From Mytilinidion resinicola (Eukaryota; Ascomycota; Dothideomycetes; Mytilinidiales; Mytilinidiaceae): DNA of 64,000 bases. The stretch spans positions 1,202,785 through 1,266,784 of the forward strand of contig NW_022985438.1 of assembly GCF_010093595.1 (NCBI RefSeq), in the 5' to 3' direction. Every line of letters begins with the position of its first letter. Position 1 is the stretch's first letter. Below the pieces are notes generated by a model. It did no database searches and was not told the origin of the DNA. It saw nothing but the letters and a program-made list of their open reading frames with translations. Below, in pieces: positions 9,981 to 20,589 of the stretch. The position numbers and the translations under genes are program-made.

Positions 9981-12608
9981 CTACGCGTCACCCGTCCCCG
10001 GCGGGCTCGGCGACCCCCCAAACAAACTCCCCAGACTCCCCATACTCCTGCTCCTCAGCCGCATACTATGCCTTCTCTGCTCTCTCGGACTCCCCCTACT
10101 CCCCCTTCTCTCACCGGAAATCACCTTCCGCTCCAAAGACGACCGCCGCCGCTGCGGACTCCCCGAGCCCCGCCTGGCCGGCGAAGTCGGCTGAGCGAAG
10201 ACTCCGCCGCCGTTAGTGAAGTCGTTGAAGAGCAGACTGTCGTCGAAGTCGGTGGCGAGGAACTGGGCCGCCGGGTCCAGCTCGTAGGACGTGATTGAGT
10301 CGAGGAGCTGTGTGAAGCCGGCGCTGGGTTTGCGGGCGGTGGAGTAGTCGGGTCCAAGCGGAGGTTGGTGGGGTAGGGGGTGCTGTGGCCAGGGCGTTTG
10401 CGGCTCGGGCTGGTACTCAGGGTGGTGGGGAAGGGCGTGGTCGTAGGTGGGGTCTGGCGCCCAGGAGACGCGGCGGGGGCGGTCGGGGCGGGGGTATTGG
10501 GCAAGGGAGGATTTGCGGGGCTGCTGGAGGTGCTTTTGGAGGGACATGGCTTGGGAAAATATGTCTTGGGGGTGGGGGTAGTAAGGCTGGGTGTGGTTGT
10601 AGGGGTCGTCGGCTTCGGGAATGAAGAGGATATCTTCGCCTCCGCTCGCGTCGGAGTGCTCTGCGTCCATGTCTGCGTAGCTGATGCGCTGCTTATTGCG
10701 GGGGCTTCGTCGGCGTGGTTCTGAAGCCGTCTGAGACCGGGAAGGACGTTGAGTAGAGGATCGCTCAGCCTTCGGTGCGGCTGTCGTGCGAGGACGAGCA
10801 GTTCGTGGAACAGCTTCGGGTTCTGAATCACTTGCCTCGTCTTCGCTCGGCTCGCCACGCTTCCTCCGCTTAGCTGCCTTCTTCTTGTTCAGTCTCGCTT
10901 TGACGAATTTCTCCAGATCGCCCATGTGTACCAAGATATGAGAGCTCGATAGGCCGCGCTCTTCGAACTGCCGGATCTGCGCAGGCGGTCGCGTTTCGGT
11001 CTTACCTTTGTTCAATGCATATGTAAGGGTGTGCACATGTAGCTTGGGTTCGCCGTGACGGTAGTATTGATGGATGGGGTAGTCAGGATACTCGTTGTGA
11101 AGATTACCATTCCTGCAGTCCTCGATGAACTTGTGGGCGATGCCACCCTCGCAAGAGTTTCCGAGACTAGCAAGGAATCTCCCTTTTGGCTCGTTTCGCA
11201 ATCGTCGGTCGTCGGCCGCGATCTCAAGCTTGTTGCAGATATCTGGGAAGTCGAGGAAGCGCTCTAGGCAGTACAGATGGACATACGCCGCCACGTGGAA
11301 CGGGTCAGCGTTTTCGCGATACTTGTGCCACTTTTCATCAAAGGCAACACGGTAGTGGCCGTGGAGGATAGTTCCCTTGAAGTTCGCTTGGATTGGACAG
11401 CATCGGAACCGACATTTCGAGGAGTGTTCCTGTGGGTAACGTCGAGCGCTGTCTGCAGGGGATTTCTGAATCCAAAGCTTCAACTTACAATCTTTAGTTC
11501 GTGGATGCTCATATAAGAATTCTCGAATCTCCTTCGCACTGTAAGTCCTCTGCTGTAGCTCGCCGTTCCTGTCGTACTGGAAGAGCGTCTTACTACCCTG
11601 CCAGTCGCCGATAGTATGGGGAAGGCTATGATTGTACATTTCTTCAGCCTTGTAGTGATTGATCTTTCCCGTCCGGCTAGTCTTTCCCTCGGTGGTCTGG
11701 TTTATCCTAATCCAGTGCTTGTCTTTGTCCGTCTCCGGCCTCTCGGGTTCGTAGACCGATCTCGTGATCTTTGTGGTTGCTTTCCGGCTCTTTCTTAGAG
11801 AGGATGTCTCGCTCAAACTGCTCGAGTTGCCTGAGCTGCGTCGAGACTTTGGAGAGCGTCCGTGGTGCGGTTCTTCTTCCCGGGCACGTTTTCTCGGACG
11901 TTCTTGAGAGGTTGTATCTTCGCGTGATCGTTTTCGTGTCCTCAGGGAGCTTCGTAAGTCATCATCATATACATCTGCCGTCGTACCGGCATCATGCGAA
12001 GCCGGCACAAATCCGTCATGAACCTGCGGCTGTAGTTCGAAATCGTCAGTGAAATATGGTGCATTTGCTTCAGACTGGTAACCGTAAGTGGTATTCTGAT
12101 AGTCCGAGTTTAGAAGCGAAGGGTCGACGGCGTGGTTATTTGACAGGTCATACGACTGTGGAATCTTCAAGCCAGGCACTGCAGCTAGAGGCCTATTCAT
12201 CATTTGGACAGAAGCTCGGCGACTCTTAGCCGCATTTACCTGTTGTTCAGGTTCCAAGTATGACAGACTGTCTAGGAGGAAATCAGTGGAGGGTTGCTGG
12301 TCAACCCTATTGTACCCAGAAAATGCCGGATCATCAAAATTCACATTGCTCCAGTCGACGTCAAGTTGTCCATATGGTACCTCGAGAGTCCAGTCGACAT
12401 TTGAGGAGAAGCTGGGGTATGGAATAGGATTCGTGGAGTCATCAAAACGGATTGAAGAAGTCCGTCTGGGAGCGATGTTGGGATTGCGTAAACTAGAACG
12501 TCGTGAAGACATGACTGTCGGTTGCGGAGACTTTGCTCGGCAAATATCGAAGGTGATTTCTGGATTTTGCTCTTTTGCGTCTGCTTTGGGGTTCAAGATC
12601 GCTGCCAA
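9981..12608 (-). CDS. Conserved fungal nuclear-type protein of unknown function (875 aa)
   Basis: One continuous frame. Residues 1-210 are acidic/disordered. Basic clusters resembling nuclear localisation signals follow (RKRSRE, RPRKRARE). A compact conserved core (~290-560) contains KHWIRINQ, W- and Y-rich segments, and a small Cys/His group (SSKCRFRCC and CYxxCL-like positions). A second basic cluster (KKKAAKRRKRGE) is followed by a long disordered Ser/Pro/Arg tail with many RRxS sites that could be kinase targets. The shape is that of a chromatin or transcription-associated protein, but I recognise no named domain, so no function is given. No intron is required. Confidence 0.75.
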   Translation of the reverse strand: MAAILNPKADAKEQNPEITFDICRAKSPQPTVMSSRRSSLRNPNIAPRRTSSIRFDDSTNPIPYPSFSSNVDWTLEVPYGQLDVDWSNVNFDDPAFSGYNRVDQQPSTDFLLDSLSYLEPEQQVNAAKSRRASVQMMNRPLAAVPGLKIPQSYDLSNNHAVDPSLLNSDYQNTTYGYQSEANAPYFTDDFELQPQVHDGFVPASHDAGTTADVYDDDLRSSLRTRKRSREDTTSQERPRKRAREEEPHHGRSPKSRRSSGNSSSLSETSSLRKSRKATTKITRSVYEPERPETDKDKHWIRINQTTEGKTSRTGKINHYKAEEMYNHSLPHTIGDWQGSKTLFQYDRNGELQQRTYSAKEIREFLYEHPRTKDCKLKLWIQKSPADSARRYPQEHSSKCRFRCCPIQANFKGTILHGHYRVAFDEKWHKYRENADPFHVAAYVHLYCLERFLDFPDICNKLEIAADDRRLRNEPKGRFLASLGNSCEGGIAHKFIEDCRNGNLHNEYPDYPIHQYYRHGEPKLHVHTLTYALNKGKTETRPPAQIRQFEERGLSSSHILVHMGDLEKFVKARLNKKKAAKRRKRGEPSEDEASDSEPEAVPRTARPRTTAAPKAERSSTQRPSRSQTASEPRRRSPRNKQRISYADMDAEHSDASGGEDILFIPEADDPYNHTQPYYPHPQDIFSQAMSLQKHLQQPRKSSLAQYPRPDRPRRVSWAPDPTYDHALPHHPEYQPEPQTPWPQHPLPHQPPLGPDYSTARKPSAGFTQLLDSITSYELDPAAQFLATDFDDSLLFNDFTNGGGVFAQPTSPARRGSGSPQRRRSSLERKVISGERRGSRGSPREQRRHSMRLRSRSMGSLGSLFGGSPSPPGTGDA

Positions 12609-14930
12609 GTTCAGTCTCGAGAGGATTGTAGAAGAGAAGACCTGGCGGGCACGTTCACTTCTAAACTACACACAGCTATGAAATTTAGGTTTCAAATGCA
12701 GCAGCTTTGTTCAGAGAGAAAGAGATTGTCGTTCCAATTATATCATTGTGATTTTGTGAAACAAAGAAGCGTATATCCCTTGGCCTTGAACAATAGGATT
12801 TTGAAAGCAAAGAGGCGAATTGTTGAACAAAACTCGAGGACAAAGGGAACAAAGCAGGTACATTAGATGACATAAGATGATACTCGAAGAGACGCGCTTG
12901 AACAAGCGGAACGTAACGTTATTAGTGCTGTTGTATTAGCCATGTATATCCGGAATACGTCTTGTGTCTCAAATGGAGTGTTCGACTTCTCATCGTATTC
13001 ATAAACCCCTTACCGTTGCTAACAAGCCCATGTGATCCAGTGCCATGCTGTACTTCTTGTCGTCAAGATTCCTTGATACTGGCTATAGTCTTCGTCTTGA
13101 GGGCTAGACAAGGAGCGCGCATCGCTAGTTTGCGGGATCCAATCGACTATCGCATGGTATATAGGCGAAGGTAGGCGGTGGGAGCTAGAAGGCGATAGCA
13201 CGAGTACTGCTTATGCATCTGTTAGCTACTAATCCAACGTTCATGTTGATAAGATTGAAGCGAAAGATGTCGGCATCATCAGTAGGTCTCCAAGGAAATG
13301 TATCCACATAGTGTATTCGGAACAGGTCTGTGTATTCGCATGTGTTCATCACGATGCATTTGAGGAAAAGAAATGGGAGTGGCGTACCTTCGTAGTCCTT
13401 CGCTGTGCAGGCAAGGTCAGGGTCGAGCGTGTTGAGCCTTTCGCTCTCTTCAACATGTGAGTTCCAAATCTAACCCGGTACATGTTGTCTATGCTTATGT
13501 TCGATGAGAGGCGTCGGTTTCTATATAGGACTCTGGAGTCTAGCAAATTTGTGAAAAGAGCGCAGTTCGGAGACGGTAGTGTTAGATGGTCATATTGAGA
13601 TGTCGACCGCGCAGCAGTGGCGCAATGTAAGATATGCTAGTGATGACCTGCAAGAGGCATGCATGTGCTGATGTGACGGGCTCTGGCAGAGGGCCATGAA
13701 CAATTGGACGAGTGGAGGAAAAGACGGCAGAGAAAAGTTCGAGGTTTTCTGTGTCGGGAGAGCTCGGTCCGTGGCCCCACTAGCGCAGCCAATCACCGCT
13801 TCCTTCGCTCCAGAACCCAACCACCTCACAAATATTGGGAAAAAAAGCAAAGTCGACGGATCAGCTATCTTTCATCGTGGGTGGCGTCATTGAAGCAAGT
13901 CGGAGGATGAGAGGTTTGTTCGTGATTGGCGATGGCATCAAGCAGTCTCGCATTTCCAACGGTGTTGAGTATGTCTGCGTCTCTTGCATCCTTTACCTTC
14001 ACCGTGACACTATGAGGATAACAAGGATGAGGATGTCTAGAAAAGTGTCGTGAGTGTGATATCTCTACATAGTACAGTCCACTGCATTCCTGGCTGTGGT
14101 GGGGAGCCCCTACATCAGGCGTCAGGCGTCTCCGCAAACAACGCGTGTCAAAACCCTCTAAGCGGACCGCTATTTTGGTTTCCCTCAACTAGCAAGGTCA
14201 TGAATAGAAACCCCTTCCTCGACAAGTGGCAGAAGAGTACAAACTTTCGGTATGTGACAATACATCACCATTCTGAGGCCCTCCTTTCCTATCTTCTGAG
14301 CCTACTCAATAAATGTAACCACTCCTCTATACTCCCGGGATCGTTGTGTGTTGCGATGCCAATGTCTCACAACTGCCGGCAAGAACAAAGTTTGGGGAAG
14401 CGTGTCCGCGCAGCCTCCGTACGAGTACCTGCAGCGGCAACTGCACGGCCTTGTGGAGTCTCTAAGAGCGAATTGCGACCATTTAATTGGCCATACAGGT
14501 CGCTTTTCTCCAGGACGATCAATATGGGTGGTTCGGGGCAGCGACCAACCGATGACGGCACAGGGGCTGTACCAAGACGCAAGCACCCCTGGCAATTCAC
14601 TGACTTCTGGAAGTGAGACATTAAAAACGTCTCCCAAGTGCCATTCTTCCGCATCGGATCGTCCCTCGAAGACCGCCCGGCTGGGCTCCCGCTGAGATGG
14701 TTGCTAAAATCTGACGATCCACAAGCCACTGATCAGTGATATGTCCCTTTTCAGGCTTCGCTTGAAAGCCCCAACTTGCACTACCCCTTGCACCCTTGGC
14801 CTTGCAGAGCATACTAGGTGAACCATGGTGGATGGTCGCAGCCACTATCTGGATGACGGGACGCCCTGCTCCTCATATACTGTAAGCTCGTCCATAAACG
14901 CAGAGAGCCGTCACTAGCCTTGTTGCTATC
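12609..14930. other. Intergenic stretch, no supported gene
   Basis: 2.3 kb with normal base composition. Scattered open frames of 60-190 codons overlap on opposite strands and carry no domain signature. I found no repeat, RNA gene or transposon. Part of it must be the promoter of the 875-aa gene at its left end. Confidence 0.45.
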
Positions 14931-16078
14931 TTGCTATCTCTACGCCGTATAGTGTCCCCTCTGGGTCGTGTTGAGACTATTCTCACAATAGTTCTTCTTG
15001 TTCTGTCATGGCTCACCGTTTCACTTCGCTTTTGGGTCAGAGGCAGGATGACGAAATCTCTTGGTTGGGATGATGGCTTCATGTTACTATCTCTGTTTTT
15101 TTTTGCTGTCTACATACCGCGAATTCAAGTTAACTAGCTTCAAAAGCTCTTGTTTACATGTTACTCTACTTTCATTCTGCTCATCATCTACAACGGAGGA
15201 TTTGATCATCTCCCAGTATCCTCCCAAGGTTGTCAAGAAAATAAACGTAAGCGCCGCCACCAAACAGAGCAGGCTCCGTTGCTGATGCTATTGCAGTATG
15301 TTCTACTCGCCGAGACCTTTTACGTCTTAGCGACCACATCACTGAAGATCGCACTAGGACTCTTCTTCCTTCGAATCCTCACGAAACCCTGGCAGCGGAA
15401 GACGTTCTATGTCATACTGAGCATTTCAAGTGTGTACGGATGCTTGTACATCTTTGTGGTCATCTTTCAGTGCAAAGACCCGCGAGATTTGTCCATCCAT
15501 GTCATTACCGATACATGCCTCCCAGATACTTTTCTTCTCACTGCTGGATACCTCTACTCCAGTATAAACACTATCACCGACTGGACCTTCGTTTTGGTCC
15601 CGCTGCTCATGCTGAGTACCCCCAATATGGACCGCAAAACAAAGTTCTCCGTTGGGATAATCATGGCTTTGGGCGCTGTGTAAGTCTGTTCTCACTGCCA
15701 GAATTATGTTTGGACAATGAGGCTAACAGAAAGCGCAGTGGAAGCGTAGGAAGTATACTTCGGATAGTCTATGTAAAGGGGATTATATTCGGTCCGGACT
15801 TCTTTGATAATACAGCACTACTTCATAGGATTCAAATCGGGATGTGAGCTGACGGAGACAGCGAATGCTTCCTACGTCGCAATCTACCCAACGGTCGAGG
15901 CAGGCGCAGGGATTGCAGGGCTCTTGCTACGTTGCGCCCTCTGATGCGTCAAGCCGCGCAGGCCGTCCGAATCTCCATCCACAGGTCGTCGCAGTCAAGA
16001 TTCAGCGATCAACGGAAATATTTCAAGTCGAGTCGCACCACCCGCTCTGGGACTGAGCCATTTGACCACGAGAGCTAG
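14931..16078 (+). pseudogene. Frameshifted rhodopsin-domain (PTH11/SAT4-like) membrane protein
   Basis: The translated pieces match the fungal integral membrane rhodopsin domain. The first contains LRFWVRGRMTKSLGWDD; then LAETFYVLATTSLKIALGLFFLRIL; then DTCLPDTFLLTAGYLYSSIN and TDWTFVLVPLLML, with the expected spacing and Cys positions. A clean intron at 15,680-15,738 (GTAAGT..GCTAAC..CAG) joins ALGAV to GSVGSI. Downstream the frame breaks at least twice. One break is near 15,830, before a segment encoding GCELTETANASYVAIYPTVE. The other is near 15,923, where one base is missing before ALATLRPLMR. No ATG lies in frame near the 5' end. Because the protein similarity continues across all frames, this is a decayed gene copy, not a gene model error. 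The region is not AT-rich, so RIP is not the cause. Confidence 0.8.
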
Positions 16079-16930
16079 ATTATGCCGACGCAAGTGACTG
16101 CTGCAAGACAACGTAGTACGGGCTCGGCCGCTGCATCGAACGATAACTTCGAAGTGGTCCCGACTGTGTCTTCCCGCTCCGACGGCGAGGACGTGGCCAG
16201 ACTGGATCCCTGGTCGTCGAATCATCCTGCAGGCCAGATCGAAGGTCGTGGACGTCTATGTCACGTCCGAGGACAGGGTGTGGCATTGAACTTTTCGGGA
16301 CGCAAGGAGTTGGCGGCTAGATTCTAAGGTGGCCGATTGACACGGCGTAGAACTTCACGTTGAGGTAATTCATGAGACTCTAGGGGCTCCAGCATGAACT
16401 TTAATTAGTTATCTAACGGTCGAAACTAACTTTTCTGGCTATGGAGAGTGCGAGACAGTCATCTTCTCGCGTGTCAGCTTCACGCACAACAAAACCTTAT
16501 CGCTAGGCATAATGCATATGCGAGGTGATCGCTCGCCTGAACGTCGCGTGCGGTGGCACAATGCGTTGCTGGCGCCTCCTGCAGCCAGTCGACGTTGCTA
16601 CTGCGGGTTCAGAGTTCGCAGACGTCTGTTGAGGGCGGAATGGGAGCGTGATGTTTCATGGGACTCGTTATCCATGCATGGGGGCATGTCGCAGCACTAG
16701 TGGCACCTCGTGGTCTTCGGATGGCGGGAGGGAGTGCGGGAGCGGTACGGCACCTTTGCCCGGATCGAGCTCCACAAAGTTTGAAAAGTGAGCGTTAATT
16801 TAGGGAGCAGGGGAGTCTGATGTTGAGTGAGGCGGAGATCGAGTGGGGGTGGAGCACATCTCGACACGTGATCTCGGCCCCAAACCGAGCCCCAGCCACC
16901 GCTATGCCACCTCCTTCCAGCCACCTATCC
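16079..16930. other. Intergenic, nothing recognised
   Basis: No coding frame with domain or codon support, and no repeat, was seen between the rhodopsin-type pseudogene and the hairpin MITE. Confidence 0.45.
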
Positions 16931-17080
16931 TACAAGGGGGTTAACCTGAGCGGGCTGCTCGCCCTCCCTGTCAGTTTTAGGGGCATTATAGTAATATCCT
17001 AGGAAATAGTGCGGGTACGACTATAATGCCCCCAAAACTGACAGGGAGGGCGAGCAGCCCGCTCAGGTTACCCCCTTGTA
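16931..17080. mobile_element. 150-bp hairpin MITE with ~61-bp terminal inverted repeats
   Basis: The left arm (16,931-16,992) and right arm (17,020-17,080) are reverse complements over ~61 bases, with one 1-base indel and one substitution. They start TACAAGGGGG and end CCCCCTTGTA, and only ~27 bp of unique loop separates them. The outer TA on both sides fits a TA target duplication as used by Tc1/mariner-type elements. There is no coding capacity. The near identity of the arms implies recent insertion or strong pairing constraint. Confidence 0.85.
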
Positions 17081-17338
17081 TCAGCGGCGAAGCGTCCTTT
17101 CCGGCGAGAGCTGCTCTATCGCCCCCAGCCTCCATCAAATCTATCCGGCACAGATAAGGCACAGTCGCAATCATGATAATGGGGAGCTCCTGCGTGGAGC
17201 TGTCATGCTGCGACTCCCGTCTCGCTGCCTGGGCCTCTTCTCCTGAGCTCCTCTTTTCACACCCGCCTGATCCCTGGAATTCGCAACAACGGTACGTTGC
17301 GCCCTGAGAAGAAGAAAAGGAGGTTGTCACACGGCGCT

Positions 17339-18060
17339 ATGAGTTCCCTGCCGAGTCCGGTAATTATCCTCCCATTCCCGCGCCTCAATTCCAGCCACAC
17401 CCTCTCCTTCTCAGCTCTATCCCGCCTTCTCGAGCTCCCACCTCGTGGCAGACACGTTCCGTTCACGTTGCATCAGTTTCTCAAACTTCTCAAACTCTAC
17501 CTGCCTACGGACGCGAACTTGAAAATGCCCTACCAACACTTCATCGAGCTTTTACACCTCGCTAACAAGCCCTCTAGTCCACTCCGCCCGAATACCAGCC
17601 GTTCACAGACGCCCACCCACACGAGCACCATCAACACCGACATGAACACGAACCATACACAGACGACCCCACGACCCCGAGCACCCACCAAGCCACGCAT
17701 CTCCCGCCGCCAAAGTACCACGACGACCCGCCTGCCCGTCTCCCTCTCCCCCTACACCATGACACCCCCTCGCCCGCCTACTCCACCCCGCAACCCTCAA
17801 ACGACGACGCCCCGCCCAGCTATCACGCGTCTGTAGCGGCGTCGTATCCTGCCACGCTCATTTCGCGCATCCCGCCCGCGTACTATGCGGCGCAACACCA
17901 GCAGCAGGACGAGGAGACGGCGGCTATGGTGTACGGGGAGGAGATCGGTAGCTTGAGCATGACTGTAGAGGAGTGGGTTGCACGCGTAATAGTCATAGGG
18001 GTCGTGTTCGGTGTGGCGTTTGTGGTGGCGGTTATTGCATGGAATGGATATCTGTGGTAG
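17339..18060 (+). CDS. Small PPxY-motif single-pass membrane protein
   Basis: The secure part is the last exon, 17,578-18,060 (160 codons). It opens with STPPEYQPFTD, a His/Pro-rich region, then PPSYHAS and PPAYYAA. An acidic segment and one C-terminal membrane helix (VIVIGVVFGVAFVVAVIAW) follow, with a very short tail. The acceptor is CTCTAG, preceded by a GCTAAC branch site. A plausible first exon is 17,339-17,359 (MSSLPSP, donor GTAATT), but the intron would then be 218 bp, longer than others here. Three PPxY motifs facing the cytosol next to a tail helix resemble adaptors that recruit WW-domain ubiquitin ligases of the Rsp5/Nedd4 type. That role is inference. Confidence 0.6.
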
Positions 18061-18677
18061 GGGTCGAGCTGGGAGTGGGAGGGTTGTAGTGAAGTGGGCT
18101 TGGGGAGAGATGGAAAGAAAGGAGGATATGGAGTTTAGAGTCTGTTTTGCTTACGCGATGGCTGGCTGGGCCTTTTGGATATGATACCTGTTTATGATTA
18201 TGGAGTTGGATGACTGGGACGATGTCCTTCTTTACCTCAATAGTTGTACGTGAATATATATATTTGCGTTCAGCATTTCAGGGTCCATGACGTCATGTGA
18301 CTTGCGTTGGTTGGTATATTCGCTGGATGTTTAACAAAATTACTACCACGGAAAGCTGATAGATGCGAAAATACTGGCCGTTGACTACGTAAGAGAGTCT
18401 TCAAGAAAGCATGCAATCACAGTAATCAAGTGTTCTCTTGTATCCGGACAGAACTTGAAGTGAATGTACAAATCACTGATGCGTGATCTTAGAGAGGAGA
18501 ATTTCACGTTTATTGCGTCCGCCCATAACTACATATGTCACAAAAGGTTCTACGTTATTGGCCCTAAGACCGTCCATGCTCACACCATGGCAAAGACCAC
18601 TCCATCAAGCCTCAGCAAGAAGCTGCTCATAGACCCCCGAATCCACAACCCTCCCCCAAGCATCCCCTCTCACCCCC
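18061..18677. other. Convergent intergenic spacer
   Basis: AT-richer sequence between the 3' ends of the PPxY gene and the cupin gene. No gene or repeat was recognised. Confidence 0.45.
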
Positions 18678-19252
18678 CTACATCCCCTTCGCCGGCATCG
18701 TCGCAAAATGCGCCATAGCCTGCAAATTCTTCTCCGCGCTCATCTTCTGCTCACCCTCCTGCATCTTCGCCAGCATCTTGAAGTAATTGATATAAAACGC
18801 CGGCGTGTACGTATTGAAGAACTCGGCCTCCTCATCAAACGGGTTCGAGAACGTATGCGGCGCGCGGATGGGCACGGTCACGTAGTCGCCGACGGCAGCG
18901 TCGATGACCTTGCCATCCGGGGCGTGGAAGCGCACCACGCCCTTGGTGACGAGGAAGGTCTCGTCGTGCATTTCGTGCCAGTGGGCGGGTGGGCCGGCGG
19001 TTTGCGGGGGCAGGGTGAAGGTTGCGGAGCCGATGCGGTTGTCTGGGGGCGGTTGTTAGTGGTGGGGAGGTGGGGGAATGGAGGGGGGAGGAGGGAGGGG
19101 GAGGTACCGGTGCGAGAACCGTCTTCTTGAATGCGGCAGGTTATGTGGCCGAGCTTGAGGATCTCGCCTTGCTTTGCGGTGACGAGGTTGACGGGGACGC
19201 GAGGCATTTCCATTGCCTGCATGGCGGCTTGCTCGTTCATCGGGTCTGCCAT
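18678..19252 (-). CDS. Cupin-2 domain protein
   Basis: Two exons, 19,252-19,108 and 19,042-18,678, around a 65-bp intron (GTACCT..CCCCAG), give 169 residues. The first cupin motif is HWHEMHDETFLVTKG, with the two His and the Glu metal ligands. The second is GDYVTVPIRAPHTFSNP, carrying the third His. A short N-terminal strand segment precedes the barrel. It is a single-domain cupin typical of small fungal metal-dependent enzymes (dioxygenase, isomerase or sugar-binding types). The sequence does not say which reaction. There is no signal peptide, so it is probably cytosolic. The start is the only ATG before the conserved N-terminal part. Confidence 0.85.
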
Positions 19253-20046
19253 TGTGGTGGTGGAGGGTCTGGAAGTCGAGTGGGGTTGAGATGTCTTCCT
19301 GTGTGTTGAGTTGGCTTGGTCAATTGAAGTGTGAGAGGTAGTTTTGGTGATGGACAGTAGGCTCGTGAGGATCTAGATATTTATACGAAGGGTCGGTGTG
19401 ATGATGGGGCTTTATAGCTAACCTTCCTCTATCCAAGCCGGTCTAAGGTCAGGCCTGCCTCGAGGGGTCGATGGCTTATCCAACCCATGGCTTCTGGATG
19501 TAATGATGTACGACCTAGTGCACCAACTCTCGCAAAGCCAGGGTACAGACATACGACTTCATCTATTCCGTGACCAGTCAGCACCGTGAACGTTGAAACA
19601 AACAACACGAAACGGCGTTAGGAGGCTGCTCCGCGCGGCACCGGTGGCGGGAGGAGTGTTCAGCGGGGAGATCGCAGCCAGGATGCAGCCGGGACAGCAT
19701 CAATACCTGCATGCTGTATGGCTGCCCCAGGTGGTATGCCGATGGCGCGCGTATTGAGCCTTCATTGGGGAAGCTATCTCCAAGTGGCATCTCCGACGAC
19801 AACAACCTCACGACGTCTGGTCTCCATTATCTCGAGCTTCGGCCTCAACGGCCTTCCGAAGCTTGATCATCATAGATTAGATATGCTCGTGGTCTAGATG
19901 CACAGTCGTCACCAGCATGCGCTTCCCTGGAGATCACCTACGGAGGATCGGACATCATCGACGTTCTCCGCGTTCTGCGAATACCATTCTTCTACGGTCT
20001 GGAAATACGCGCATAGATTTCCGACATCTCAGTCTGATTGTTGACG
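19253..20046. other. Intergenic, nothing recognised
   Basis: Promoter side of the cupin gene plus unassigned sequence. The right part may contain further, unrecognisably diverged copies of the ~161-bp repeat that follows. Confidence 0.4.
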
Positions 20047-20440
20047 GATGTTTGGAGCACCACAGACAGCGCTGTCAAGGTGGCAGAATCGCGAGGTGAT
20101 CCACCAGGGCTGAACGACTGCGTCTTCATGATCATGTCGAATTACTGTTCCTTTACACAACTTAAATTACAGGGTAAGCTTTCTTATATCCCGCTTTGAT
20201 TTCAAAAAGATCTCTGGAACACCACAGACGGTGTCAGGTAGGTGCCAGAACCTAACTTTCATCCACTCAGGCTGAACAACCACGTCGTTAGTATTATATT
20301 GAATCATCCTTCATCCACGAGCCTGAACTAAAGCATGAGGTCTCTTACGTCTCATTCCGATTGTTCAAAGACTGTTGCGACTCCACAAACGGCGTCATCA
20401 GTATGGGAAATTGTAGTCACTCACCATTGTCAGGAGTATC
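20047..20440. repeat. Degenerate ~161-bp tandem repeat, three copies
   Basis: Three diverged units start near 20,047, 20,209 and 20,370 (spacing 162 and 161 bp). Each has, in the same order, a GA-(T/C)xTxTGG(A/C)-CACCACA(G/A)AC word, a GGC(G/T)GTCA-like word, and (in the first two) CCA-CAGGGCTGAACxACxxCGTC. The bases before each unit also resemble one another (TCT..TCCGATTGTT). No protein frame is shared by the copies. Confidence 0.6.
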
Positions 20441-20589
20441 CCAGTTTCTAAGTAGCCAATCCACTGAAGGTAACTTAATTTGTACAGCATCGCATATTAC
20501 ACCGCGTCTCGGTTTTTGACAGCTCACGGGGGCATCTCAAGCAGCGGTGAAAAGGTGCGCTTAGACTTCTGACATGACGCTGTATCGTA

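Noticed and set aside
14050..14616. 188-codon plus-strand frame
   Set aside because: Two antisense frames of similar length cover the same bases, and there is no recognisable motif.
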